A stretch of DNA of 21,430 nucleotides from Chitinophagaceae bacterium UBA3430 (GTDB lineage Bacteria > Bacteroidota > Bacteroidia > Chitinophagales > Chitinophagaceae): assembly GCA_002378975.1 (NCBI GenBank), contig DFST01000045.1, positions 20,232 through 41,661 of the forward strand, in the 5' to 3' direction. A program made the translations under genes and the position numbers. Shown one piece after another: positions 15,014 to 21,430 of the stretch; the stretch's first letter is position 1; each line of letters starts with the position of its first letter. Below the pieces are notes generated by a model. It searched no databases and was not told the DNA's origin. It saw nothing but the letters and a program-made list of their open reading frames with translations.

Positions 15014-16393
15014 ATGAACCTATTATTACTAGCTGCTTTCTGGGGGGTGTTGATGATGTTCATTAGTTTGAGTGGTCGCTCGCATGCGACCATCCGACTG
15101 ATCGCTCAGGTGGGGATGGGATTGCTTTTCCTTTCTACCCTTGCCGAGATGCAAGGCTTCTTGATCTACGACTTGAAGGCCGCGGAGATGTTTGCGATGG
15201 ATCGTTACGGATTGGTGATGTTGTCGGTGCTCAGTGGATGCGGTTTCCTTTATTTTCTGCTTTCGGGTCGGGATATGGCAAACGTAGGAAGTGACTACAG
15301 CGAATATTTTTCATTGATCTTTTTCATCTTCTGTGGTTTTGTGTTGGTGCTGTCATTCACCTCATTGTTGATGTTGTTCTTGGGTATTGAGATCGTGACC
15401 ATTCCTTTGTACATTCTGACGGGTTCGGACAAACGCAACCTGAAAAGCAACGAGGCTTCGTTAAAGTATTTCTTGTTGGGGGCTTTCTCCACCGGACTTA
15501 TGTTGATGGGCATAGCCTTGATTTATGGAGCCCGCGGAACTTTTTCAACCATGGAAGTCGTAGGGGCTTCCGGAATTCCTACCCGCTTGCTGTTGGGCGG
15601 ATTGTTTCTGATGTTCTTTTCGCTGGCCTTTAAAGTATCGGCTGCCCCGTTTCATTTCTGGACACCCGATGTCTACGATGGGGCCCCCACTGTCTTTACT
15701 TCCTTTATGGCCACGTTGGTTAAGGTGGCTGCTTTTGCCGGATTTCTTCGCTTGTTTGATCATGCTTTCGGCAGTCTGAAAACGACCTGGCAGATCTGGG
15801 CTGGGGCGGTAGCCGTGCTCACGCTGATCATTGGGAACATCACGGCCGTTTATCAGCAAAGTGTCAAGCGATTGCTGGCGTATTCCAGTATCGCGCAAGC
15901 CGGATTCATGATGCTGGGTCTATATGGATTGGGCGATGGCGCGCGCGAGGGGATGGTGTTGTACGCGGCTTCGTATTCGCTGGCTACCATCGCGATTTTT
16001 TCGGTATTGACCCGTATGAATGATTATACCATTGAAGGGTTCAATGGGTTGGCAAAAAAAGATCCTTGGATCGCGGGCATCCTGGCGGTCTGTTTGCTGT
16101 CATTGGCAGGCATCCCCTTGACGGCCGGTTTCTTGGCTAAATTCTACATGTTGCAAGCGGCGCTCTCGGCAAAATATGGATTGGTTGTTGTGGTCATAGC
16201 CGTGTTGATGGCGGCGGTTAGCGTCTACTATTATTTCCGGGTGCTGCAGGCCATGTATTTCCGTGCTGCGGAAGAAGGGGCGCAATTTCCTGCGTTTTCA
16301 ACCGGCTTCAAGCGTGTACTTACCTTGATTGCTATACTGATCTTGGTTTTGGGTATACAACCGGGCTTGCTCCTGCATTACCTTTACTTCTAA
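15014..16393 (+). CDS. nuoN: NADH-quinone oxidoreductase subunit N
   Basis: A 459-residue antiporter-like proton-pumping subunit. Key residues are seen: E126 in LFLGIEIVTIPLYIL (E. coli Glu133), K207 in LAFKVSAAPFHFWTPDVYDG (E. coli Lys217), and K237 in MATLVKVAAF (E. coli Lys247). The C-terminal part contains SLAGIPLTAGFLAKFYM, the usual last-helices motif. It is the last of the 14 nuo genes. Its TAA is separated by a single base from the ATG of a permease gene, so the two are probably co-translated. Confidence 0.97.
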   Translation: MNLLLLAAFWGVLMMFISLSGRSHATIRLIAQVGMGLLFLSTLAEMQGFLIYDLKAAEMFAMDRYGLVMLSVLSGCGFLYFLLSGRDMANVGSDYSEYFSLIFFIFCGFVLVLSFTSLLMLFLGIEIVTIPLYILTGSDKRNLKSNEASLKYFLLGAFSTGLMLMGIALIYGARGTFSTMEVVGASGIPTRLLLGGLFLMFFSLAFKVSAAPFHFWTPDVYDGAPTVFTSFMATLVKVAAFAGFLRLFDHAFGSLKTTWQIWAGAVAVLTLIIGNITAVYQQSVKRLLAYSSIAQAGFMMLGLYGLGDGAREGMVLYAASYSLATIAIFSVLTRMNDYTIEGFNGLAKKDPWIAGILAVCLLSLAGIPLTAGFLAKFYMLQAALSAKYGLVVVVIAVLMAAVSVYYYFRVLQAMYFRAAEEGAQFPAFSTGFKRVLTLIAILILVLGIQPGLLLHYLYF

Positions 16394-16394
16394 G

Positions 16395-17675
16395 ATGCAT
16401 TTCGTCGATATCCTTTCGCTGGCCTTTCGGACCATTCGTACCAATCGGTTGCGTACCGGGTTGACTGTTTCGATCATCGCTTTCGGAATCATGGCCTTGA
16501 TCGGAATCATCACAGCGATTCAAGCGATGAACCAGAAGTTCAGTGAGAGCTTCTCCTCCATGGGTGCGAACGCATTCTCCATCCGCTACAAAGAGCGCAA
16601 CATTCGTTTTGGCGGGGGGCGTCAGCGCGATGAAGTTCAGCTGACCCGAAAAGGAGCGCGCAAGGAAAAAGTATCCAATCTGGATAAAGTCATTACCCGT
16701 GAGCAGGCAGAATTATTCATTGAGCGATTTGATTTTCCCGCCATCAAGAGCATATCGGTATTTGGAAATCGGAACAACTTGGTTTCGAAAGCAGGTCTCA
16801 AAACCAGCCCGAACGTCACGATGTTCGGAGGCGACATCCATTACCTGGATTTGAATAACTATACGTTGTTGGCAGGACGCAATCTCGGACGGGATGAGGT
16901 ACGCAGCGGACACAATGTTTGCATCTTGGGTTATGACGTAGCCGATAAGCTATTCAGTGCCGGTGCGGCCACCGCCGTAAATAGCGAGGTTCGCATCAAT
17001 AGCATTCCGTATCGGGTGATCGGTGTTTTGGAAAGCAAGGGGTCCACCTTTGGCTTTAGCCGAGACAACGTGGTTGTCACTTCCTATACGAACATCGAGC
17101 GGGTATTTCCGACCAATGCTTCCTATGCCATTGCGGTGAAGGCATCAGACCTGCTGCAGATAAACGCGGCGATGGGGGAGGCGGAGAGTGCCTTTCGGGC
17201 CATTCGAAAGAATACCGCTACCGAGGAAAGCAATTTTGTGCTAGACCGCAGCGATAGTGTGGTGGAGACGGCGATGAATTCATTGCGTTTTCTGACCATT
17301 TCTGCGACCGTAATCGGGCTGATCACCTTGATTGGAGCGGCGATCGGACTCATGAATATCATGCTGGTCTCCGTATCGGAGCGCACGCGGGAGGTCGGGT
17401 TGATCAAGGCAATTGGAGGGAAGTCGCGCATGGTCAGCCGCCAATTCTTGGTGGAAGCCATCCTGATCAGCCTGATGGGGGCCGGTTTTGGAATCTTACT
17501 GGGCGTGGGTGTCGGAAATCTATTTTCATTGGTGTTGAACACTGGGTTCGTGATCCCTTGGAATTGGGTCTTGTACGGGATCGTTATATGTACGGCAGTG
17601 GGCTTGCTCGCGGGTATCTTTCCGGCCTTGAAAGCGGGTCGGCTGAACCCCATCGAGGCCCTTCGTTATGAATGA
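16395..17675 (+). CDS. MacB/FtsX-type ABC transporter permease
   Basis: A 426-residue inner-membrane protein with the MacB layout: a first helix at about 21-43, a large periplasmic domain (about 45-295) and three C-terminal helices (about 298-325, 353-381 and 390-410). The cytoplasmic coupling motif SERTREVGLIKAIG (328-341) and the end FPALKAGRLNPIEALRYE are characteristic. Such permeases pair with an ATPase of the LolD/MacB type and move lipoproteins, peptides or drugs, or transmit a mechanical signal to the periplasm. No ATPase gene is present in the window, so the partner must be elsewhere. The gene starts one base after nuoN and is the last before a 144-bp gap. A role in complex I is not shown; the family call is firm. 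Confidence 0.92.
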   Translation: MHFVDILSLAFRTIRTNRLRTGLTVSIIAFGIMALIGIITAIQAMNQKFSESFSSMGANAFSIRYKERNIRFGGGRQRDEVQLTRKGARKEKVSNLDKVITREQAELFIERFDFPAIKSISVFGNRNNLVSKAGLKTSPNVTMFGGDIHYLDLNNYTLLAGRNLGRDEVRSGHNVCILGYDVADKLFSAGAATAVNSEVRINSIPYRVIGVLESKGSTFGFSRDNVVVTSYTNIERVFPTNASYAIAVKASDLLQINAAMGEAESAFRAIRKNTATEESNFVLDRSDSVVETAMNSLRFLTISATVIGLITLIGAAIGLMNIMLVSVSERTREVGLIKAIGGKSRMVSRQFLVEAILISLMGAGFGILLGVGVGNLFSLVLNTGFVIPWNWVLYGIVICTAVGLLAGIFPALKAGRLNPIEALRYE

Positions 17676-17721
17676 TTTGTCCACTTTTTTCCCCCTTCAC
17701 AGTTAATTTTTTGATTCTGCC

Positions 17722-17751
17722 TTTTGCTCGGAAGAAAAATTCTGTATTTTG
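17722..17751 (+). promoter_or_regulatory. Candidate promoter of the exbB-exbD-exbD-tonB operon
   Basis: A TTTTG (17722-17726) is followed after 18 bases by TATTTTG (17745-17751). This resembles the Bacteroidota -33 TTTG and -7 TAnnTTTG pair, the -7 being one T short. The predicted start is near 17757, giving a leader of about 60 nt. That leader has a possible long-range stem CCCGT (17757-17761) / ACGGG (17782-17786), then an A/T-rich stretch just before the ATG at 17820 and no Shine-Dalgarno. It lies in the 144-bp gap after the permease gene, where no clear intrinsic terminator was seen; a T-run at about 17694 has no stem. Confidence 0.45.
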
Positions 17752-17819
17752 TCCTCCCCGTCGGGCTTTGGCCTTTTAAAAACGGGTTCCCTAACTAAAA
17801 TTTTTAAAAACTAACGATC

Positions 17820-18683
17820 ATGGCAGATTTGAACAAACCCGCTGCAAAAACGGCAACAAAGTCATCCTCCGCTCAGGGTAAGCACGACGGAAACCTAATT
17901 TCCTGGATCGCTCCCATTGTCTGTATCATCGCCGGTTATTCGATCTGGCGTTTCCTGATGGGAAGTGCAGATGGATTTAAAACCCCGGATTTAGCTGGCG
18001 GTTTCTGGCCCGGCCACAAAGGCCCCAAAGATGCCTTCCATCGTATTTATGAAGGAGGGATCATCGTACCGCTGCTGATCGGTATGTTGTTGATGGTGAT
18101 CGTTTTCTCCATCGAGCGTTTCCTGACCATCCGTCGTGCGTTGGGCAATGGTTCCATTGCCAACTTCGTTCGTCAGGTTCAATACCATCTTGCCAATAAG
18201 AACGTGGATGCTGCCATCGCGGAGTGCGACAAGCAACGCGGTTCTGTAGGTAATGTAATGAAGGCTGGTCTGCGCCGCTATAAAGAAATGATCTCCGAAG
18301 GCGGTATGTCTACCGACCAGAAAGTGATCGCCATCCAAAAAGAGGTGGAAGAAGCAACTGCGCTGGAACTGCCCATGTTGCAGAAGAACTTGGTGTTCCT
18401 GTCGACCATCACGTCGGTGGGTACGCTGGTGGCCCTGTTGGGTACTGTAATCGGTATGATCCGTTCCTTCGCCGCACTGGGAGAAGAAGGCGGTGGCGGT
18501 GCGGCTGGTGACCTGGCGGTTGGTATCTCTGAGGCCCTCTATAATACGGCCTTGGGTATCGGTACGTCGGCTGTTGCGTTGATCATGTACAACGTATTCA
18601 CAACCAAGATCGACTCCATCACACACGGTATCGATGAGTCCGGTTTCACCCTGACCCAAAGCTTTGCTTCGCTGTATAAATAA
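17820..18683 (+). CDS. exbB: ExbB/TolQ-type proton channel protein
   Basis: A 287-residue inner-membrane protein of the MotA/TolQ/ExbB family. With ExbD it forms the proton channel that powers TonB. The hydrophilic N-terminus is followed by an extra helix at about 27-47 (ISWIAPIVCIIAGYSIWRFL). The three family helices are at about 80-104, 190-214 and 236-260. The signature segments are LVALLGTVIGMIRSFAALGE (203-222) and ISEALYNTALGIGTSAVALI (236-255). A glycine-rich loop EEGGGGAAGD (222-231) links the last two helices. The extra N-terminal helix is not found in E. coli ExbB (which has three) and appears in Bacteroidota homologues. It is the first gene of the operon, with two exbD genes and tonB following. 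Confidence 0.94.
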   Translation: MADLNKPAAKTATKSSSAQGKHDGNLISWIAPIVCIIAGYSIWRFLMGSADGFKTPDLAGGFWPGHKGPKDAFHRIYEGGIIVPLLIGMLLMVIVFSIERFLTIRRALGNGSIANFVRQVQYHLANKNVDAAIAECDKQRGSVGNVMKAGLRRYKEMISEGGMSTDQKVIAIQKEVEEATALELPMLQKNLVFLSTITSVGTLVALLGTVIGMIRSFAALGEEGGGGAAGDLAVGISEALYNTALGIGTSAVALIMYNVFTTKIDSITHGIDESGFTLTQSFASLYK

Positions 18684-18745
18684 TCAGCGATCGAACTTGT
18701 GGAATTGGTAAATCCTTTCATCTCATCGTAACAAAATCGTAGAAC

Positions 18746-19396
18746 ATGCCTAGTGTCAAGATAGCGAGGAAGAGTACGGATACGGACATGACGCCCTTCG
18801 TGGACATCGCGTTCCTGATCCTCTCCTTCTTCATCATGGCGACCAAATTCAAGCCACCGGATATCGTCGAGATCAAGACGCCCGGCTCGGTGCTTTCTCA
18901 AAAATTGCCCGAGAATAATGCGGTGATGATCTCCTTTGACTCGATCAATCGGGTATTCTTCACAGTGCTGTCTGAAAAAGACCCACAGAAGTACACCGAC
19001 ATCATCAACGAGGTCAACACCGGACAGAATCTGGGACTCACGCCTGCCGAGATCGCCAACTTCCGTAACATCTACATGGTCGGGGTGCCCCTCTCCGGAG
19101 TCAAACAACTCCTGGGTATGGATGCCAAGTCCGTGGAGAAAGTACGTCAACCGGGTATTCCTGTGGAAGACACCCTCAACAACGAGTTGTATTGGTGGGT
19201 CCGTGCCGCTAAGAATGCCTTTGCCGGCGAGAAGCTGAACTACCTCATCAAAGGGGACGGGAACTCCAAGTACCCCGCCTTTGAAGCAGTAGTGGCTGCG
19301 CTCAAACGCAACGAGGAATTCAAGTACAACCTGATCACGACCCTCGATGGGGGCGAAGCAGCGCTGTACGAGGCGAACAAGTCCAAGACCAAATAA
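18746..19396 (+). CDS. exbD: ExbD-family biopolymer transport protein, first copy
   Basis: A 216-residue protein with a short cytoplasmic N-terminus, one membrane helix (about 20-34, DIAFLILSFFIMATK) and a periplasmic domain. D20 in DMTPFVDIAFL matches the proton-carrying Asp25 of E. coli ExbD. The periplasmic part is longer than in E. coli ExbD (141 residues in all). It holds an insertion with NIYMVGVPLSGVKQLLGMD and ELYWWVRAAKNAF before the core fold segment YLIKGDGNSKYPAFEAVVAAL. It stands 62 bp after exbB and 25 bp before a second, clearly different exbD. ExbD acts as a dimer, so the two copies could form a heterodimer. Confidence 0.92.
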   Translation: MPSVKIARKSTDTDMTPFVDIAFLILSFFIMATKFKPPDIVEIKTPGSVLSQKLPENNAVMISFDSINRVFFTVLSEKDPQKYTDIINEVNTGQNLGLTPAEIANFRNIYMVGVPLSGVKQLLGMDAKSVEKVRQPGIPVEDTLNNELYWWVRAAKNAFAGEKLNYLIKGDGNSKYPAFEAVVAALKRNEEFKYNLITTLDGGEAALYEANKSKTK

Positions 19397-19421
19397 TTCT
19401 TAACGCCCAAAAGCAAAAAAT

Positions 19422-20048
19422 ATGGCAAGTATTGATTCCGGTGGGGATGGCGGCCAGAAAAAAGGCCCGGGGGTGAAGAAGGCCAAAAAGCTTTCTACCC
19501 GCGTGGACATGACTCCGATGGTGGACCTCGGCTTCTTGCTGATCACCTTCTTCGTATTCACCGCCACCATGAGCGAGCCGACTACACTCGACTTGAACAT
19601 GCCCAAAGACATCAAGGATAAAAAAGAGCAGACCGAAGTAAAAGAGTCGGGCGTGCTCAGCGTGATGTTGGGAAAAGAGGACGTGGTGTACTACTACGAA
19701 GGAAAGCTCAAGGAGGATGGAAGCAACTTCCAGTCGACCAGCTTCAAAGGCATTCGCGATATCATCATCAAGAAGCGTCAAGAAGTGATCGACCGCTACA
19801 AGCAGCGTCCTGATCCCGAGTGTGAGGCAAAAATGGCCAAAGAAGGAAAGCCGATCAGCAATTGCGCCGATCGCGACTTCGTTGTCATCATCAAGCCCAC
19901 CAAGGATGCCACCTACAAGAATACGGTAGACATCCTCGACGAAATGACCATCAATCAGGTCCGCACCTATGCAATGGTCAAGATCTTCGATCAGGAATAT
20001 GAGCTGATCAAAAAGACCGAAGAGTTCAACGCAGCCGGAATCAAGTGA
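19422..20048 (+). CDS. exbD: ExbD-family biopolymer transport protein, second copy
   Basis: A 208-residue ExbD homologue with a Gly/Lys-rich cytoplasmic N-terminus (GGDGGQKKGPGVKKAKK). D35, the expected proton-carrying aspartate, lies in VDMTPMVDLGFLLITFF, and one helix spans about 35-50. The periplasmic domain (about 51-208) has two cysteines, C134 and C148 (DPECEAK and ISNCADRD), in an insertion that could form a disulfide. The first copy lacks cysteines in its periplasmic domain. The core segment FVVIIKPTKDATYKNTVDIL is typical. It differs from the first copy over nearly all of its length, so this is an old paralogue pair and not a recent duplication. Confidence 0.92.
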   Translation: MASIDSGGDGGQKKGPGVKKAKKLSTRVDMTPMVDLGFLLITFFVFTATMSEPTTLDLNMPKDIKDKKEQTEVKESGVLSVMLGKEDVVYYYEGKLKEDGSNFQSTSFKGIRDIIIKKRQEVIDRYKQRPDPECEAKMAKEGKPISNCADRDFVVIIKPTKDATYKNTVDILDEMTINQVRTYAMVKIFDQEYELIKKTEEFNAAGIK

Positions 20049-20101
20049 TCCCCGGTTGTGCAAAATGAGTTGTTAACGCATCTACGCAACAAACAAAACG
20101 C

Positions 20102-20920
20102 ATGGAAGTAAATAAGATACTGTCCGCTGATGTCCTGGACATCGTCTTCGAAGGACGGAACAAGGAGTATGGGGCTTACCTGCTGCGCCGCACCTATTCC
20201 AAGCGCATCAAGTTGGCATTGGTTGCTACTATTTCAGCCGTTGCTTTGCTCTTGCTGCTCTCTTTCCTGTTCAGTAAACAGAACGACGACGATTCCCGCA
20301 TCAAGCAAACAGAGATGACCATTCAGGAGGTCAAGCAAGAAGATAAAAAAGAACCACCGCCTCCTCCGCCGCCTCCTCCTCCCAAGCAGGAGCCACCCAA
20401 GGTGGAAATGAAGCAATTCACCCCGCCCGTGATCAAGAAAGACGAGGAAGTGGAGAAACCACCACCCCCGCAAGAAGAGCTGAAAGAAGCCAAGATCGAT
20501 GTGGTGAACCAAGAAGGGATCAAAGACGAAGGCATCGTAACGCCTGTAGTTGATGGTGGAACCCAGATTGTCGAAGAGAAAGTGGACGACAACATGATCT
20601 TTGAAAAAGTAGAGATCGAAGCGTCCTTCCCCGGAGGCGAAGCCAAATGGCGTCAATTCTTGGAGCGTAATCTCTCTTCGTTCAACCCAGCCGATGAAGG
20701 TGCTCCCGCCGGAACGTACACCACCTATGTTCAGTTCGTGGTAGACAAGGAAGGCAACATCAGTGATGTGCGTGCGCTCACCAATCACGGATATGGAATG
20801 GAAGATGCCGCTGTTCGCGTCATCAAGAAAGGTCCCAAATGGAACCCCGCCATCCAAAACCAACGTCAGGTGAAAGCCTACCGCAAACAGCCGATCACCT
20901 TCCGCGTCGAGTCTGAATAA
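20102..20920 (+). CDS. tonB: TonB energy transducer
   Basis: A 272-residue protein that spans the inner membrane and delivers energy from ExbBD to TonB-dependent outer-membrane receptors. Residues 1-36 are cytoplasmic and carry the Bacteroidota-type motif VFEGRNKEYGAYLLRRTY (15-32). A helix follows at about 37-58. The periplasmic linker is proline-rich: ten consecutive prolines at 85-94, then KQEPPKVE and EVEKPPPPQEE. The C-terminal domain (about 170-272) includes FPGGEAKWRQFLERNL, YVQFVVDKEGNI and GPKWNPAIQN, ending in PITFRVESE. The order (short N-terminal motif, anchor, proline linker, C-domain) is complete. It is the last gene of the operon and is followed by a terminator. Confidence 0.96.
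   Translation: MEVNKILSADVLDIVFEGRNKEYGAYLLRRTYSKRIKLALVATISAVALLLLLSFLFSKQNDDDSRIKQTEMTIQEVKQEDKKEPPPPPPPPPPKQEPPKVEMKQFTPPVIKKDEEVEKPPPPQEELKEAKIDVVNQEGIKDEGIVTPVVDGGTQIVEEKVDDNMIFEKVEIEASFPGGEAKWRQFLERNLSSFNPADEGAPAGTYTTYVQFVVDKEGNISDVRALTNHGYGMEDAAVRVIKKGPKWNPAIQNQRQVKAYRKQPITFRVESE
20354..20383 (+). repeat. Ten-proline coding tract in tonB
   Basis: Thirty bases of CCN codons (CCA, CCG, CCT and CCC mixed) encode ten consecutive prolines, residues 85-94 of TonB. Codons vary, so it is not a pure DNA microsatellite. Polyproline runs stall ribosomes without EF-P and stiffen the periplasm-spanning linker in TonB proteins. Confidence 0.85.
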
Positions 20921-20942
20921 GGATCGCTCGCAACGAATACCG

Positions 20943-20968
20943 AATCCCCTCCCCGGAGGGGATTTTTT
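20943..20968 (+). terminator. Intrinsic terminator after tonB
   Basis: AATCCCCTCC (20943-20952) pairs perfectly with GGAGGGGATT (20955-20964) around a two-base centre, and T's run from 20963 to 20968. This is a strong GC-rich stem with a T-tract, 22 nt after the tonB stop. It ends only 7 nt before the -7-like element of mnmE. Confidence 0.9.
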
Positions 20969-20975
20969 ATTGGGT

Positions 20976-20983
20976 TAACTTTG
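20976..20983 (+). promoter_or_regulatory. Candidate mnmE promoter, -7 element
   Basis: TAACTTTG matches TAnnTTTG exactly and ends 4 bases before the mnmE ATG (20988). The start point would fall close to the ATG, so the mRNA would be leaderless or have a leader of only a few bases. The -33 position (about 20952-20957) falls inside the terminator stem and has no TTTG. Confidence 0.5.
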
Positions 20984-20987
20984 CCGC

Positions 20988-21430
20988 ATGCGCAATACCG
21001 ATTGGAAAGATACCATCGTGGCCCTGGCTACGCCCAGCGGACCGGGTGCCATTGGCGTCATCCGATTGAGCGGCGAACAGGCTTGGTCCATCGCCAATCA
21101 ACTCTTTCCGTCTAAAGACTTGTCGGTACAAGCCACCCACACCTTGCACGTGGGTATGCTCACCCATCAAGGCACTCCGCTGGATGAGGCTGTAATCGCC
21201 CTATTCAAAGGTCCACGTTCATACACGGGCGAAGACGTGATCGAGATCTCCTGCCACGGATCGGGCTACATCCTTCAATCCGTGTTGGCAGCTTGCACCT
21301 CACTCGGCGCACGAATCGCCAAACCCGGCGAGTTTACGCAACGAGCTTTTCTTAACGGGAAAATGGACCTGGCACAGGCAGAGGCCGTGGCCGACCTCAT
21401 CGCCTCTCAAACAGCCGCCGCCCAGCGTAC
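20988..21430 (+). CDS. mnmE: tRNA modification GTPase MnmE, N-terminal part (3' partial)
   Basis: The first 147 codons are present and the gene runs off the window end. MnmE (TrmE) with MnmG modifies uridine 34 of certain tRNAs (5-carboxymethylaminomethyl or related). The visible part is the TrmE N-terminal tetrahydrofolate-binding domain: PSGPGAIGVIRLSG (16-29), GPRSYTGEDVIEISCHG (75-91) and KPGEFTQRAFLNGKMDLAQA (112-131), followed by EAVADLIASQT, the start of the helical part. The GTPase domain and the C-terminal Cys motif are not in the window. The first ATG agrees with the family start. Confidence 0.96.
   Translation, partial: MRNTDWKDTIVALATPSGPGAIGVIRLSGEQAWSIANQLFPSKDLSVQATHTLHVGMLTHQGTPLDEAVIALFKGPRSYTGEDVIEISCHGSGYILQSVLAACTSLGARIAKPGEFTQRAFLNGKMDLAQAEAVADLIASQTAAAQR

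Noticed and set aside
17991..18659. Long open frame on the - strand (222 codons) across exbB
   Set aside because: It lies wholly over a well-supported ExbB gene, its protein resembles no family, and high-GC third positions of the + gene explain it.
18746..20048. Recent tandem duplication of exbD
   Set aside because: The two proteins match only around the membrane helix and core fold; insertions, cysteines and termini differ, so the pair is old.
20354..20383. Slippage-prone microsatellite
   Set aside because: The proline codons are mixed at the third base, so the DNA has no pure repeat unit; the run is explained by the TonB linker.
20234..20863. Open frame on the - strand (209 codons) across tonB, with an Arg-rich and hydrophobic mix
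   Set aside because: It is the antisense of the proline-rich linker and C-domain; the Arg/Gly runs are just the complement of CCN codons.
1..21430. Mobile elements, CRISPR arrays, tRNA genes or phage genes
   Set aside because: None was seen on either strand; all sequence is accounted for by co-directional core genes and short gaps.

Overview
All genes in this window lie on the + strand. It comes from a Bacteroidota genome, most likely Chitinophagales/Chitinophagaceae-like. The evidence is the set of protein types: a TonB with the cytoplasmic motif RNKEYGAYLLRRTY, a short NuoG without a molybdopterin domain, and a PstS-like lipoprotein plus TPR protein next to TonB. TAnnTTTG-type -7 promoter elements sit just upstream of operon starts, and Shine-Dalgarno sequences are largely missing. 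The taxonomic call is inference; no rRNA is present.

Region 1 (1-3228) is the tail of a TonB-type operon: the C-terminal end of a TonB homologue, a small two-helix membrane protein, a PstS-like phosphate-binding lipoprotein with no Pst ABC transporter nearby, and a secreted TPR protein. It is closed by a strong intrinsic terminator.

Region 2 (about 3287-17675) is a complete 14-gene complex I operon, nuoA to nuoN in canonical order with separate nuoC and nuoD. It encodes the NADH module (NuoEFG), the connecting Fe-S and quinone module (NuoBCDI) and the membrane proton-pumping arm (NuoAHJKLMN). A candidate promoter lies 18 nt before nuoA and a perfect hairpin lies between nuoA and nuoB. One base after nuoN comes a MacB/FtsX-type ABC permease gene with no ATPase gene beside it.

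Region 3 (about 17722-20968) is a second TonB energy-transduction operon: exbB, two different exbD genes and a full-length tonB, with its own candidate promoter and a strong terminator. The two TonB loci therefore flank the respiratory operon. Complex I builds the proton motive force and ExbBD-TonB spends it to drive outer-membrane receptors.

Region 4 (20976-21430) is the start of mnmE (tRNA U34 modification GTPase), cut by the window end. Its -7 element is only a few bases before the ATG, which suggests a leaderless or nearly leaderless mRNA.

No tRNA, rRNA, CRISPR array, insertion sequence or integrase was seen. No stretch longer than about 150 bases lacks a gene. Most of the window is ordinary conserved core. 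The points most worth a second look are the TonB/PstS/TPR cassette, the permease attached to the nuo operon, and the altered NuoG.
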